DNA of 64,000 bases. It comes from Azoarcus sp. Aa7 (GTDB lineage: Bacteria > Pseudomonadota > Gammaproteobacteria > Burkholderiales > Rhodocyclaceae). The DNA lies in NCBI RefSeq assembly GCF_014822185.1, contig NZ_QVLR01000078.1, positions 52,386 to 116,385 on the forward strand, read 5' to 3'. A program made the position numbers and the translations under genes. This document shows positions 38,044-48,453 of this stretch, in pieces. Position 1 is the stretch's first letter, and every line of letters starts with the position of its first letter. The notes under the pieces are model-generated. The model was not told where the DNA came from. It did no database searches and worked only from the letters and a program-made list of their open reading frames with translations.

Positions 38044-39732
38044 GTGCTGAGCACGTACCAGTACCCGAAGTTCGAATACCGGCGCCCGCCGGAGATCGCC
38101 GAGGGGCGAGAGGGGAGCGGGGGGCGCTATCCCGTCGTGGTCGTCGGCGCCGGCCCCGTCGGCCTCGCGGCGGCGATCGACCTCGCGATCCACGGCGTGC
38201 CGGTCGTGCTGCTCGACAACGACGACACGGTGTCGATCGGTTCGCGCGGCGTGTGCTATGCGAAGCGTGCGCTGGAGATCATGGACCGCCTCGGATGTGC
38301 CGAGGAGATGGTGCAGAAGGGCGTGTCGTGGAACGTCGGCCGCACCTTCTTCCGCGAGCAGGAGGTGTTCAACTTCAACCTGTGCCCGGAGCCCGACCAC
38401 CACCGCCCGGGCATGATCAACCTGCAGCAGTACTACCTCGAGGAATACCTCGTGCGCCGCGCGCAGTCGCTGCCGAACATCGACCTGCGCTGGAAGAACA
38501 ACGTGATCGCGGTCACGGACCAAGGCGATCGCGTCGCGCTGCGCATCGAGACCGCCGACGGCGCGTACTCGATCGACACCGACTGGGTGGTCGTGGCCGA
38601 CGGCGCGCGCAGCCCGATCCGCCACATGATGGGGCTGGACATCGAAGGCAAGATCTTCATGGACCGCTTCCTGATCGCGGACGTCGTGATGAAGGCGGAC
38701 TACCCGACCGAGCGCTGGTTCTGGTTCGATCCGCCCTTCCACCCGAACCAGTCGGTCCTGCTGCACCGCCAGGCCGACAACGTGTGGCGCATCGACTTCC
38801 AGCTCGGCTGGAACGTCGATCCGGAGGAGGAGAAGAAGCCGGAGAAGGTGATTCCGCGCATCAAGGCGATGCTGGGATGGCACGCAAATGAGGAGAGGGA
38901 GTTCGAACTCGAGTGGGTCAGCGTCTACACCTTCCAGTGCCGGCGCATGCACGAATTCCGCCACGGACGGCTGCTGTTCACGGGCGACGCGGCGCACCAG
39001 GTCTCGCCCTTCGGCGCGCGCGGCGCCAATTCCGGCATCCAGGACACCGACAATCTGGTGTGGAAGCTCAAGCTCGTGCTGGACGGCAAGGCACCCGACG
39101 CGCTACTGGATACCTATTCGGAAGAACGCGTCGCCGCCGCCGACGAGAACCTGATGAACTCGACGCGCTCGACCGACTTCATCACGCCCAAGAGCGCCAC
39201 CAGCCGGACCTTCCGCAACGCCGTGCTGGGCCTGGCGAAGGACTACCCGTTCGCGCGCGCGCTGGTGAATTCGGGGCGCCTTTCGGTACCGAGCGTCCTC
39301 GTCGAATCGCGCCTCAACACGCCGGACTCCGCAGTCTTCGCCGGCAACATGGTGCCCGGCGCGCCGATGGACGACGCCCCGGTCGAGAGCGCGGGCGGCG
39401 AGAAATGGTTGCTGCAGGCGGCCGGCAACCGCTTCCAGCTGCTGTACTGCATGCCGGATGCAGGCGACGTCGATGCCGCGACCGCCGCCGCCTTCGCGGC
39501 GCTCGCCGAAGGCGCGATTCCCGTCGAGACCCTGGTCGTCGCCGAGCGCGGCAAGGCGCCCGCGGGCCTCCGGATGCTGATCGACGCGAAGGGGCGCATC
39601 CGCGAACGCTACGACCTCAAGCCGGGCACGTGCTACCTGATCCGCCCCGACCAGCATGTCGCTGCGCGCTGGCGCAGCCTCGACGGCGCGAACGTGCGCG
39701 CCGCGCTCGCCCGCGCGACCTGTAACGCCTGA
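38044..39732 (+). CDS. FAD-dependent aromatic-ring monooxygenase (PHBH/MhpA type)
   Basis: 562 residues, GTG start with GGAGGAGACACCC upstream. FAD motifs: PVVVVGAGPVGLAAAIDLA (GxGxxG), VVADGARSPIRHMMGL (DG) and RLLFTGDAAHQVSPFGARG (GD). The C-terminal thioredoxin-like domain is short. The class hydroxylates phenolic substrates with NAD(P)H and oxygen; the substrate is not evident. Followed after 12 nt by a DUF2783 protein, a known companion of such monooxygenases. Confidence 0.92.
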   Translation: MLSTYQYPKFEYRRPPEIAEGREGSGGRYPVVVVGAGPVGLAAAIDLAIHGVPVVLLDNDDTVSIGSRGVCYAKRALEIMDRLGCAEEMVQKGVSWNVGRTFFREQEVFNFNLCPEPDHHRPGMINLQQYYLEEYLVRRAQSLPNIDLRWKNNVIAVTDQGDRVALRIETADGAYSIDTDWVVVADGARSPIRHMMGLDIEGKIFMDRFLIADVVMKADYPTERWFWFDPPFHPNQSVLLHRQADNVWRIDFQLGWNVDPEEEKKPEKVIPRIKAMLGWHANEEREFELEWVSVYTFQCRRMHEFRHGRLLFTGDAAHQVSPFGARGANSGIQDTDNLVWKLKLVLDGKAPDALLDTYSEERVAAADENLMNSTRSTDFITPKSATSRTFRNAVLGLAKDYPFARALVNSGRLSVPSVLVESRLNTPDSAVFAGNMVPGAPMDDAPVESAGGEKWLLQAAGNRFQLLYCMPDAGDVDAATAAAFAALAEGAIPVETLVVAERGKAPAGLRMLIDAKGRIRERYDLKPGTCYLIRPDQHVAARWRSLDGANVRAALARATCNA

Positions 39733-39744
39733 AGGAGCGCCGCC

Positions 39745-40008
39745 ATGAGCCTCAACACCGACCCGAATTTCTTCACCCCCGGCAAGCGCTACTTCCGTGC
39801 CTTCAGCCCCGGCGACGACTTCTACGAGGCGCTGATCGACATGCACTGCGACCTCAGCGACGAGCAGAGCGCGATGGTGAACGCCCGCCTGATCCTGCTG
39901 CTCGCTAATCACATCGGCGACATCGCGGTGCTGCGCGAAGCGATGAAAGTCGCGCGCGAGGACGTCTTCGGCGCGAGCGAGCAGCAGGTCGTGCCGCTCG
40001 CTCGCTGA
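39745..40008 (+). CDS. DUF2783 small protein
   Basis: 87 residues, ATG after GGAG, 12 nt behind the monooxygenase. LDMHCDLSDEQSAMV-like and NARLILLLANHIGDIAVL segments match the DUF2783 family, usually encoded next to aromatic-ring flavin monooxygenases. Function unknown; probably an accessory subunit or regulator of the same pathway. Confidence 0.85.
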   Translation: MSLNTDPNFFTPGKRYFRAFSPGDDFYEALIDMHCDLSDEQSAMVNARLILLLANHIGDIAVLREAMKVAREDVFGASEQQVVPLAR

Positions 40009-40153
40009 AGTGGCGGGGCGGCGGCATGCAGCCGTGCTGCGCGGTTGTCAGCAATGCGTAGTGATTGAATTCAAATTATTTACCCGATTGCGTTCCATGT
40101 GGCGCACGATGGGCGTTACCATACGGATCAGTATGTTCTTCTTCCGCCGCAAC

Positions 40154-41362
40154 ATGAATCCCGCACCGTCCCTGCCGCTCGCCGTCCTCGTCACCGCCCT
40201 CGTCGCATTGGGCCCGCTGTCGACCGATTTCTACCTGCCCGCATTGCCGTCCATCGCGTCGGGGCTGGCCACGGACGTTGCACACACCCAGCTCACGCTG
40301 TCCGTCTTCCTGTTCGGCTTTGCGATCGGCCAGCTCGTCTTTGGTCCGCTGTCCGATCGCTACGGGCGCCGCCCGGTGCTGCTCTTCGGTGTTGCGGTGT
40401 ACCTCGTGGCGTCGGTCGCGTGCGTCTTCGCCGCGTCGATCGACGCGCTGATCGTCGCGCGCTTCCTGCAGGCGCTGGGCGCCTGCGCCGGCCCCGTGCT
40501 CGGCCGCGCCGTCGTGCGCGACATCTACGGACCGCATGATTCGGCACGCATGCTGTCCTACGTCGGCACCGCAATGGCGCTGGCGCCCCTTGCCGGGCCG
40601 GTACTGGGCGGATGGCTCGCGGTGTGGTCGGGCTGGCGCGCGACCTTCGTGTTCCTCGCCGCGTACTCCGCGCTGCTGCTGCTCGCGACCGCCTTCGTGC
40701 TGCGCGAGACCAATCCCCAGATGAATGCCGCGCCCGGGCGGGTGGCGGGGATGTGGACAAACTTTGCGACGCTGCTGCGCGACCGCGGCTACCGCGGCGT
40801 GCTGTTGTGCAACGCGCTCGCTTACGCTGGGCTGTTCGCCTTCATCTCCGGTTCGTCCTTCGTCTTCATCGACCTGTTCGGCTTCAGTCCGCAGAAGATG
40901 GGCCTCGCCTTCGGCCTGATCGTGTCCGGCTACATGACGGGCACGACGCTCTCGGGGCGCCTGTCGCGCCGCCTCGGCCCGGACCGGCTGATGTGCAACG
41001 GCGCGCTGCTCGGGGTCGCGGCCGGCACGCTGATGCTGGGCCTGGCGCTCGCCGGCGTGCATCACCCGCTCGCGGTGATGCTGCCGATGTGGTTCTCGGC
41101 CTGCTCGATCGGTCTCGTGATGCCCAACGCCGCGGCGATTGCGATGGCGCCTTATCCGCACATGGCCGGTTCGGCCGCGTCGCTGATGGGCTTCGCGCAG
41201 ATGGGGCTCGCGGCACTCGCGGGCGTCGTCGTCGGCCACACGCTCGCCGGCTCGGTCGTGCCGATGGCGCTCGCGATCGCCCTCACGGCGCTCGGCAGCC
41301 TCGCGAGCTACCTGTTCTGGGTGCGGCCGGCAGCGTCCGGGGTGTGCCCCGGCGAGGCCTGA
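40154..41362 (+). CDS. Bcr/CflA-family MFS multidrug transporter
   Basis: About 402 residues with 12 membrane helices. PLSTDFYLPALPSIAS in helix 1 and GPLSDRYGRRPVLLFG after helix 2 are the Bcr/CflA (DHA1) signatures. Exports drugs such as bicyclomycin, chloramphenicol or sulfonamides, or metabolites, by proton antiport. The start is unsure: ATG 40133 (MFFFRRN) is the alternative, and neither has a good RBS. Ends 2 nt before the convergent gene. Confidence 0.9.
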   Translation: MNPAPSLPLAVLVTALVALGPLSTDFYLPALPSIASGLATDVAHTQLTLSVFLFGFAIGQLVFGPLSDRYGRRPVLLFGVAVYLVASVACVFAASIDALIVARFLQALGACAGPVLGRAVVRDIYGPHDSARMLSYVGTAMALAPLAGPVLGGWLAVWSGWRATFVFLAAYSALLLLATAFVLRETNPQMNAAPGRVAGMWTNFATLLRDRGYRGVLLCNALAYAGLFAFISGSSFVFIDLFGFSPQKMGLAFGLIVSGYMTGTTLSGRLSRRLGPDRLMCNGALLGVAAGTLMLGLALAGVHHPLAVMLPMWFSACSIGLVMPNAAAIAMAPYPHMAGSAASLMGFAQMGLAALAGVVVGHTLAGSVVPMALAIALTALGSLASYLFWVRPAASGVCPGEA

Positions 41363-41364
41363 GC

Positions 41365-42789
41365 TCAGCGCCCGCGCAGGATGTCCAGGTCCGCTCCGTT
41401 GCGCTCGTCGCTGTAGGGCGTGGCGGGCGCAACGGGCCCGGTGCCGGCGGAGCAACGCACCAGCACGTTGCTCTCCGGCAGGTCATGGAACATCACCTCG
41501 ATCTCGCACTGGCCGTACACCGACTGGATCGTCGCGAGCAGGTTGCGGGCATACGGGGAGGCGAGGCGCGGGTCGAGGATCAGGTTCGCGAGCATCACGC
41601 CGTCCGGCGCGAGGGCGGCACGGGTGCCCCGCCAGAACTCGCGCGTCACGAGATGGGCCGGGATGCTCGTCAGCGCGCTGTACACATCGACGACGATCGC
41701 GTCGAAGCGCTCCGTCGTGTCCGCGACGAAGCGCCGCGCGTCGGTCGCGACGAACCGGCCACGGATCCGCTCGCGCAGGAACTCGCGTTCGGCGATCTCC
41801 CGGATCGCGGGATCGATATCGACGTACACGTACTCGTTCGACAGCTCCCGGTGCGACAGCGTGAAACCGCCGCCGCCGAGCACGAGAATGCGGCGCCCGC
41901 GAAGGTTCATCTCGTCGAGCAGGATCGCGCGCAGACGCTCGATGTAGTGCCCGTAGCGCGGCGGCTCGCTCGCATCGATCAGCGACGATGCGGAGTTGTT
42001 GCTGCGGAACACTCGCGCGTCCTTCGTGCCCGGCACGGTCACCGGATCGACGCGGTAGGTTGCGTAGGCGGTCTCGATCTGTTGCGGCAGGATCACGTTG
42101 CACCCGAGCGCGACGAGGGCCACCAGCGCTGGCAGCGGCAGACGCCGCAGGGTGTGGCGGTCCTTGTCACCGAGGAAGGGCACGAGCGCGAGCAGGACTC
42201 CGGCGCATATCAGCACCGCGGCGGACACGCCCAGCCACTGCATCACGCCGAGTGACAGCGACAGGGATCCGAGGAATGAGCCCAGCGTCGACCAGTACAG
42301 CGCCGCGCCGCTGCGCGCGCCCGCCCGTTCGTGGCGCAGCAGGTTCGTCAGCACAGGCACGGTCTGGCCGAGCAGCCACGCGATCGGGCACACCACGCCG
42401 GCGATGAAGAGGAGGTAAGCGAGCAGCGGCGGGCGCACGTGCTCGAACAGCGCATCGACGACGGGACCCGCCAGGCCGATTCCCGTGAGTGCCGCCGCCA
42501 CGAGAAAGTTCAGGCGCACGCGAGCGAGAAAATTGCGCTCGACCTTCCCGCCCGCCTGGTAGCCCAGCGCGAGCGCGAGGAGGAAGAAACCGATCGTCGG
42601 CGCCGTGACGGTGATCGCGCTGCCCAGGTGCGGCACGAGGCGGCGCAGCGCGATGATCTCCGCCCCGAGGGACGCGAAGCCCTCGACGAACACCATGCCG
42701 AACAGCAGCAGGCCGGGCAGGGCAACCGCTGTCGCCGACGAAGGAAGAGGGGGCGGCGCGGCCGGAATCCCTTTCAGGACGTCGCTCAT
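41365..42789 (-). CDS. Membrane-anchored spermidine-synthase-like protein
   Basis: 474 residues. Residues 1-225 have about seven hydrophobic helices (GLLLFGMVFVEGFASLGAEI, VCPIAWLLGQTVPVLTNLL); residues 265-450 are a spermidine-synthase-type Rossmann domain (RRILVLGGGGFTLSHRELS, YVYVDIDPAIREIAE, FDAIVVDVYSALTSIPAHLV). Members of this fused class are poorly characterised and may not make spermidine; the substrate is unknown. Confidence 0.82.
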   Translation of the reverse strand: MSDVLKGIPAAPPPLPSSATAVALPGLLLFGMVFVEGFASLGAEIIALRRLVPHLGSAITVTAPTIGFFLLALALGYQAGGKVERNFLARVRLNFLVAAALTGIGLAGPVVDALFEHVRPPLLAYLLFIAGVVCPIAWLLGQTVPVLTNLLRHERAGARSGAALYWSTLGSFLGSLSLSLGVMQWLGVSAAVLICAGVLLALVPFLGDKDRHTLRRLPLPALVALVALGCNVILPQQIETAYATYRVDPVTVPGTKDARVFRSNNSASSLIDASEPPRYGHYIERLRAILLDEMNLRGRRILVLGGGGFTLSHRELSNEYVYVDIDPAIREIAEREFLRERIRGRFVATDARRFVADTTERFDAIVVDVYSALTSIPAHLVTREFWRGTRAALAPDGVMLANLILDPRLASPYARNLLATIQSVYGQCEIEVMFHDLPESNVLVRCSAGTGPVAPATPYSDERNGADLDILRGR

Positions 42790-42835
42790 CGGGGACTGCG
42801 CCGTGTGCGTGAAGACAGGCCGGAAATCAAGATTT

Positions 42836-43168
42836 TCATACCCCCCATACCACCGGCACCCCTTCCTTCTGCGAGGCTTCCAGCAGGTCCAGCAGCGGCC
42901 ACGCGCGTTGCGCCAGATTCACGGGAGCGCCCATGCCGTGCCGCTCGGGGTCGGGCTCCTCGTCGTCGTCCTGCGCCTGGCCGGCGCGGCGCGCCTTGTC
43001 TTCCTCGATCGCCGCCCGCAGGCGCGCGATCGCGTCGGGCAGCTGTTCGACGGTGACGATGCCCTTGCCGTCCTGCGGATCCTTGCCGAGGATCGCGACG
43101 AGCTTCTTGGCGATGTCGCCGAACATGATGACGTCGGCGCCCGCGGCCGACTTGAAGGTGATCAGCAT
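42836..43168 (-). CDS. DUF1840 protein
   Basis: 110 residues. MLITFKSAAGADVIMFGDIA and VEQLPDAIARLRAAIEEDKA, then an acidic linker and PVNLAQRAWPLLDLLEAS, match the DUF1840 family of betaproteobacteria and relatives. Function unknown. Follows hpt on the same strand by 10 nt. Confidence 0.85.
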   Translation of the reverse strand: MLITFKSAAGADVIMFGDIAKKLVAILGKDPQDGKGIVTVEQLPDAIARLRAAIEEDKARRAGQAQDDDEEPDPERHGMGAPVNLAQRAWPLLDLLEASQKEGVPVVWGV

Positions 43169-43178
43169 TGCCCTGTCC

Positions 43179-43736
43179 TCAGAGTCCCTTCACCGCGTAG
43201 ATGCCCGGCGCGTTGCGCCAGTAGCCCTTGTAGTCCATGCCGCAGCCGAACAGGAAGCGGTCGGCGACGTCGAGCCCGGTGAAGTCCGCGCGCATGCCCG
43301 GATAGGCCTTGCGCTCGTGCAGCTTGTGCGTGAGCACCGCGGAGCGCACTTCCGCGGCGCCTTCGCCCTTCAGGTATTCGAGGATCGAATGCAGCGTGTG
43401 CCCCTCGTCGAGGATGTCGTCGAGCACCAGCACCGCGCGCCCGCGCAGGTCCTGCGTCGGCCGCATGCGCCAGTCGAGGTCCGCGCCCTTGAGCGCGTGG
43501 CCGTAGCGCGTCGCGTGCAGATAGGCCAGTTCGAGCGGGAAGGGCAGGCGCGGCAGGATCTGCCCGGCGAGGATCATGCCGCCGTTCATCACGACGTATA
43601 CGAGCGGATTCTTGTCCGCCATCCGTGCGGTGATCTCCGCGGCCATGCGGTCCAGTGCCGCGTTCACGGTCGCCCCGTCGGCCAGGCAGTCGGCCTCCTC
43701 GCGCACGCGGATGATTTCGCCCAGATCGACGGTCAT
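43179..43736 (-). CDS. hpt: Hypoxanthine-guanine phosphoribosyltransferase
   Basis: 185 residues. Salvages hypoxanthine/guanine with PRPP. PRPP loop VLVLDDILDEGHTL and the flexible-loop and C-terminal FLFGCGMDYKGYWRN (base-binding region) are present. Start at ATG 43736, where AGGAG lies upstream. Probably an operon with the DUF1840 gene. Confidence 0.93.
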   Translation of the reverse strand: MTVDLGEIIRVREEADCLADGATVNAALDRMAAEITARMADKNPLVYVVMNGGMILAGQILPRLPFPLELAYLHATRYGHALKGADLDWRMRPTQDLRGRAVLVLDDILDEGHTLHSILEYLKGEGAAEVRSAVLTHKLHERKAYPGMRADFTGLDVADRFLFGCGMDYKGYWRNAPGIYAVKGL

Positions 43737-43853
43737 CGCGGATCTCCTGCGGTGTGATTGAATCGTGCAATTCTACCGGACCGCCGGGGTCGGCGCTTCC
43801 ACTCTGCATGCGTGCGGGATCCGGTCCGCACGCGAACCGGGCGCGGGCGGCCT

Positions 43854-44171
43854 TCAGGCCGCGAAGCGACGCAGGAAGCCGATCAAGGGCTCGAGGCCGC
43901 GCCCGAGCCTGCGGTAGAGCATCCAGCCCAGCCATGCGCGGCGCGCCATGCGCAGCGCGAGGCGCGGCCGGATTGCGAGTGTGAGCAATGCGACGCCGGT
44001 CAGCAGCGGCACATGTTCGCGCAGCCCCTGCGCCCGGTCGCGGGCGCGATCGACGACTTCGAGCAGCGACTCGATGCGGCCGAGGCCCGCCAGGAGCGCC
44101 TCGCGTTGCTGCTCGGAGCGCATTTGCAGACGCTGCTTCCGGAGCGCCAGTTCGAGCTGTCGCGCATTCAT
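43854..44171 (-). CDS. YqjK-like protein
   Basis: 105 residues: N-terminal charged helix (LELALRKQRLQMRSEQQREA) and one hydrophobic stretch (VPLLTGVALLTLAI), Arg-rich C-terminus. Third gene in the yqjD-yqjE-yqjK-like order; its start overlaps the yqjE stop by 4 nt. Function unknown; linked to envelope stress in enterobacteria. Confidence 0.75.
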   Translation of the reverse strand: MNARQLELALRKQRLQMRSEQQREALLAGLGRIESLLEVVDRARDRAQGLREHVPLLTGVALLTLAIRPRLALRMARRAWLGWMLYRRLGRGLEPLIGFLRRFAA

Positions 44172-44551
44172 TCGCGAGGCCGCAGCGCCTCGCGGTCGCG
44201 CGCGAGTTCGCCCAGGCTTGCGGCGAAGAGGCGGCTGCCCCGCTTCGCTTCACGCGCCGCATTGCGCGCCGTCAGAAACCCCGCCGCGAGCAGCACGACG
44301 GTGCCCAGTCCGAGCGCGAGCAGGCGGTGATCGTCCCACAGCAGCACCGTCAGGAACGCCGCCAGGAAGACCACTCCGAATCCGAGGAACACCGCGCTCA
44401 GCATCGTGTTGAAGAGCAGCGAGCTCAGGCGCAGCTTCTCTTCCTGCGCCTCGACAGTGAGCAGTTCCAGGCGGATCTGCGCGGTCGCGAGTCCGGCATC
44501 CAACAAGCCGCGCAGGCTGCCGGCGAGGCGGCGGTGGGGCTCCTCTGCCAC
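44168..44551 (-). CDS. YqjE-type phage-holin-family membrane protein
   Basis: 127 residues from GTG 44551, the first plausible start after the yqjD stop. Two adjacent membrane helices (TMLSAVFLGFGVVFLAAFLT and LLALGLGTVVLLAAGFLT). Matches the YqjE/putative holin-like family. A longer upstream frame would run antiparallel through yqjD and is rejected. Confidence 0.78.
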   Translation of the reverse strand: MAEEPHRRLAGSLRGLLDAGLATAQIRLELLTVEAQEEKLRLSSLLFNTMLSAVFLGFGVVFLAAFLTVLLWDDHRLLALGLGTVVLLAAGFLTARNAAREAKRGSRLFAASLGELARDREALRPRE

Positions 44552-44556
44552 GGAGC

Positions 44557-44868
44557 TCAGCGACGGCCCGACAGCAGTCCGAGCAGGAAGGCGACGCCGG
44601 CGGCGATTCCGACCGACTGCCACGGGTTCTTGTGCACGTAGTCGTCGGTCGCGTTGGCGACCTTTCTGGCCTGTTCGACCGCAGCAGCCTCCATGTCGGC
44701 GATGCGGTCCTTCGCGGTGAGCACGCGGTCGCCGAGGCGGCTGCGGACTTCGCCCAGCCGGTCGCCGGCCTGTCCGGCGGTCAGCTTCAGCAGTTCCTCG
44801 GCGTCGCTGAGTACGACCTTGAAGTCGGAAACGAGTTTTTCGCGGGAAACATCGGCATTGTTGGACAT
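44557..44868 (-). CDS. YqjD/ElaB-type DUF883 protein
   Basis: 103 residues from ATG 44868 (MSNNADVSREKLV). Long amphipathic helix (LVSDFKVVLSDAEELLKLTA) and one C-terminal TM anchor with a glycine motif (VGIAAGVAFLLGLLSGRR). E. coli YqjD anchors ribosomes to the membrane in stationary phase. First gene of the three-gene set. Confidence 0.88.
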   Translation of the reverse strand: MSNNADVSREKLVSDFKVVLSDAEELLKLTAGQAGDRLGEVRSRLGDRVLTAKDRIADMEAAAVEQARKVANATDDYVHKNPWQSVGIAAGVAFLLGLLSGRR

Positions 44869-45064
44869 TTTTCGTACCCCCGGTCTGTGTTGGGAAGATC
44901 GGCCTGCGCGCAAGCGCACGGGACAAAATCAGGCTAGCCCCATTCCCGCGCGAAGGCAAATGCTAAAGGCTTATCGTGCGTGACGCTTTTGCGCGTGCGC
45001 CGCGCGTCGCGGACGAGGTCCCGGGCTGTGGTAGCCTCGCCCCTTTTACCAGGACACTTCCCCG

Positions 45065-47014
45065 ATGACTGGCCGAAACGACCCGTGCCCCTGCGGCAGC
45101 GGAAAGAAGTTCAAGAAGTGCTGCCAGGGGCGGGCGAGCGGATATTCGACGAACACGACCAACGTGCGGCCGGCCTCCGCGCGGTTGCTCGATGCCGTCG
45201 CGCTGCATCAGGCGGGGCGCCTCGACGCCGCCGCGCAGGCCTATCGGGCGATTCTGGCGTCCTCGCCGGGCGACAGCGATGCGCTGCACTACCTCGGCGT
45301 GATTGCCTTCCAGCAGCAACGCTATGCCGAGGCGGTCGACCTCGTCGGGCAGGCGATCGCGCGCAATCCCGGTGCCCCGGCGTTCCATTGCAACCTCGGC
45401 AACGCATACATGCGCCTGCGCCGGTTCGACGATGCGAGACGCGCTTACCGCCAGGCGAGCAGCCTCGACCCGCATTTCGGTATCGCACTGGCCGGGCTTG
45501 CCAATGCCTGCCTGTCGGGCGGAAATGCCGAGGAGGCGCTGGAGCCTGCGCGCAGGGCGGTCGAGGCCGCACCCCAGCTGTTCGCCGCGTGGGTCGCCTT
45601 CGGCGACGCGCTGCACGACACGGGGCATATCGATGAGGCGGCGGAAAGCTACCGGCAGGCTCTCTCACTGCACCGCGACCCGGGCGCGCTGACCAAGCTC
45701 GCCAACATCCTGACCCGCTTCGGACGGGTGGGCGAAGCCGACGAATGTGTCGCGGAGGCCCTGCGCATCGACGCCGGGTTCGAGCCGGCGTGGTGGGCGC
45801 GGCTCATGAACCTGAACTACGTCTCGACGGACCAGCAGGCGATCTGCGCGGCGCATCGCGAGTGGGCCCGGCGCTTCGTGCCGCACGACACGGCCGCACC
45901 GACGGGCCCCGCCGCGTCCCGGGACGACGGCCGCCGGCTGCGCATCGCTTACCTGTCCGCCGATTTCCGGCGGCATGCGTTGCGTTTCTTCGTGCGGCCC
46001 ATCCTGCGCCATCACGACCGTTCACGCTTCGAGGTGCACTGTTATTCGAACTCGGCGGTCGAGGACGACGTCACTGCCGAGCTGAAGGCCTTGGCCGAGC
46101 ACTGGGTCGATTGCCATGTGCTGTCCGATGCCGAGCTCGCGGACCGGATCCGTGCGGACGGCATCGACCTGCTCGTCGACCTCTCCGGCCACAGCCAGGG
46201 AAACCGCCTCAAGGCGCTCGCGCTGAAGCCGGCGCCGGTGCAGGTGACGATGCTCGGCTACCTGAATACCACCGGTCTGAAGGCGATCGACTACCGCATC
46301 GGCGATCCGTTCACGTGTCCGCCGGGCGTCCTCGACGAACACGGCACAGAAACCCTCGTGCGCCTGCCCGCGTGCCAGTGGTGTTACGAGCCCGACGACG
46401 AGCCGCCGATCGCCCCCCTGCCTGCGCTGGCGAACGGCTACGTGACCTTTGGCTGCTTTCACAACCTGGCGAAGCTGATTCCGGCCCAACTGGAGCTCTA
46501 CGCCCGGATCCTCGCTGCCGTTCCGGCAGCGCGTCTGCTGATCGTCGTGTGGGGGGCGGCGCCGCGACAGGATCTGGAGCGCTTCTTCGCAGGCCGCGGG
46601 CTCGCCGGTCGTGTCGAGCTCGTCGAGCCGGCCGCCCACCGCGACTACCTGTCGCTCTACGACAGGGTCGATGTCGGCCTGGACGTGTTCCCGTACGCGG
46701 GCGGCACGACGACGCTGGAGTCGGTGTGGATGGGCGTTCCGGTCGTGACGATGAAGGGGCCCACGCAGGCGAGCAACGGGGGTGTGTCGATCATGTCGAA
46801 CCTGGGCTTGCCCCGTTTCGTCGCGGACGACCCCGATGCCTGCGTCGACACGGCACAACGCATCGCCGCGGACCTCGATGCGCTCGCGGCCTTGCGGGCC
46901 GACCTCAGGTCGAGGCTGCGGGCTTCGCCGATCATGGACGGTCCGGCGTACGTGCGGGCGCTGGAGACCCTTTATAGCGGCTTCGTGACGGGCGCTCAGC
47001 CTGCCCAGTCGTAA
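45065..47014 (+). CDS. TPR / SPINDLY-type O-GlcNAc transferase-like protein with N-terminal SEC-C motif
   Basis: 649 residues. Begins with a SEC-C zinc motif ([16 protein letters not shown], the same as at the SecA C-terminus), then six or so TPR repeats (residues 35-265), then the GT41 glycosyltransferase ([71 protein letters not shown]). It may transfer GlcNAc to proteins. The SEC-C tag could target it to SecB or the ribosome. Its last 19 nt overlap the convergent xthA. Confidence 0.88.
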   Translation: MTGRNDPCPCGSGKKFKKCCQGRASGYSTNTTNVRPASARLLDAVALHQAGRLDAAAQAYRAILASSPGDSDALHYLGVIAFQQQRYAEAVDLVGQAIARNPGAPAFHCNLGNAYMRLRRFDDARRAYRQASSLDPHFGIALAGLANACLSGGNAEEALEPARRAVEAAPQLFAAWVAFGDALHDTGHIDEAAESYRQALSLHRDPGALTKLANILTRFGRVGEADECVAEALRIDAGFEPAWWARLMNLNYVSTDQQAICAAHREWARRFVPHDTAAPTGPAASRDDGRRLRIAYLSADFRRHALRFFVRPILRHHDRSRFEVHCYSNSAVEDDVTAELKALAEHWVDCHVLSDAELADRIRADGIDLLVDLSGHSQGNRLKALALKPAPVQVTMLGYLNTTGLKAIDYRIGDPFTCPPGVLDEHGTETLVRLPACQWCYEPDDEPPIAPLPALANGYVTFGCFHNLAKLIPAQLELYARILAAVPAARLLIVVWGAAPRQDLERFFAGRGLAGRVELVEPAAHRDYLSLYDRVDVGLDVFPYAGGTTTLESVWMGVPVVTMKGPTQASNGGVSIMSNLGLPRFVADDPDACVDTAQRIAADLDALAALRADLRSRLRASPIMDGPAYVRALETLYSGFVTGAQPAQS

Positions 47015-47778
47015 TCGATCGTCAGCGGCGCGTGGTCGGAGAAGCGCTGGTCCTTGTAGACCTGCGCGGTGCGCGCCGTCGCGGCGATGCCCGGCGTCGC
47101 GAGCTGGTAGTCGAGGCGCCAGCCGACGTTCTTCGCCCACGCCTGGCCGCGGTTCGACCACCACGTGTAGCAGGCGTCGGTGGTGTCCGGATGCAGGCGG
47201 CGGTAGACGTCGACCCAGCCCTGCCCGTCGAGCACGCGCGTCATCCAGGCGCGCTCCTCGGGCAGGAAGCCGGAATTCTTCTGGTTCGACTTCCAGTTCC
47301 TGAGGTCGATCTCCTTGTGCGCGATGTTCCAGTCGCCGCAGATCACGACCTCGCGCCCGCTCGCGTGCAGCTTCTCCATGTGCGGAAGGAAGCGCTCCAT
47401 GAAGCTGAACTTGATCTGCTGGCGCTCCTCGGAGCTCGATCCCGAGGGCAGGTACAGCGACACGACCGACAGCGGCCCGAAATCGAGCTGCAGGAAACGC
47501 CCCTCGGCGTCGATGTCGGCGATGCCGAGTCCCTCGACGACGCGGTCGGGCGTACGCCGCGCATACAGGCCGACGCCGCTGTAGCCCTTCTTTTCGGCGT
47601 GATGGAAGTAACCCGTGTAGCCCCCGGGGGCGCGCATCGCGTCGCTCAGGTCGCCCGCGTGCGCCTTCAATTCCTGCAGACAGACGACGTCCGCATCCTG
47701 CGCGCCGAGCCAGTCGAGAAAGCCCTTGGTGGTGGCCGAACGGATGCCGTTGAGGTTGAGAGTGATGACGCGTAACAT
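46996..47778 (-). CDS. xthA: Exodeoxyribonuclease III
   Basis: 260 residues, AP endonuclease/3'-5' exonuclease in base-excision repair. Motifs in order: [20 protein letters not shown] (catalytic Glu), [14 protein letters not shown] (Asp/Asn) and [10 protein letters not shown] (catalytic His). Start ATG 47778. Divergent from pyrE with 33 nt between starts; tail overlaps the convergent GT41 gene. Confidence 0.95.
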   Translation of the reverse strand: MLRVITLNLNGIRSATTKGFLDWLGAQDADVVCLQELKAHAGDLSDAMRAPGGYTGYFHHAEKKGYSGVGLYARRTPDRVVEGLGIADIDAEGRFLQLDFGPLSVVSLYLPSGSSSEERQQIKFSFMERFLPHMEKLHASGREVVICGDWNIAHKEIDLRNWKSNQKNSGFLPEERAWMTRVLDGQGWVDVYRRLHPDTTDACYTWWSNRGQAWAKNVGWRLDYQLATPGIAATARTAQVYKDQRFSDHAPLTIDYDWAG

Positions 47779-47811
47779 TCGGCCGGATAACCCAGAACTG
47801 GAAGCAAGAGC

Positions 47812-48453
47812 GTGGATTTTAGCCGGGATTTCATCACGTTGGCCTGCGACAAGGGCGTGCTGCGCTTCGGGTCCTTCGTGACCAAGGCGGGGCGCAATTC
47901 GCCGTACTTCTTCAACGCCGGGCTGTTCGACGACGGCAGCTCGTTCCGCGAGCTGTGCGGCTTCTACGCGCGCGCGATCGTTGCCGCGGGCGTGCCCTGC
48001 GACATGCTCTTCGGGCCGGCCTACAAGGGCATCCCGCTGGTCGCCGGGGTCGCGATCCGGCTGGCCGAGCAGGGCGTGAACCTGCCCTTCGCGTTCAACC
48101 GCAAGGAAGCCAAGGATCACGGCGAAGGCGGCACCCTCGTCGGTGCGCCGCTCGAGGGCCGCGTGCTGATCCTCGACGACGTGATCTCGGCCGGCACCTC
48201 GGTGCGCGAGTCGGTCGACATCATCCGCGGCGCCGGTGCCGAACCGGCCGGCGTCGTCATCGCGCTCGACCGCATGGAGCGCGGCAAGGGCGAGAAGTCG
48301 GCGGTGCAGGAAGTGCGCGAAAGCTTCGGCATCCCCGTCGTCGCCGTCGCGACGCTGGAAGACCTGATCGGCTACCTGGGCGACAGCCCGGAACTGGTCG
48401 CCAACCTCGAGGCCGTGCAGGCCTACCGGAACACCTATGGCATCGCGTCCTGA
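47812..48453 (+). CDS. pyrE: Orotate phosphoribosyltransferase
   Basis: 213 residues, GTG start with GGAAGC upstream. Makes orotidine 5'-phosphate from orotate and [23 protein letters not shown] and the PRPP loop [17 protein letters not shown] are all present; [12 protein letters not shown] is the catalytic lysine loop. Overlaps the next gene by 17 nt. Confidence 0.97.
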   Translation: MDFSRDFITLACDKGVLRFGSFVTKAGRNSPYFFNAGLFDDGSSFRELCGFYARAIVAAGVPCDMLFGPAYKGIPLVAGVAIRLAEQGVNLPFAFNRKEAKDHGEGGTLVGAPLEGRVLILDDVISAGTSVRESVDIIRGAGAEPAGVVIALDRMERGKGEKSAVQEVRESFGIPVVAVATLEDLIGYLGDSPELVANLEAVQAYRNTYGIAS

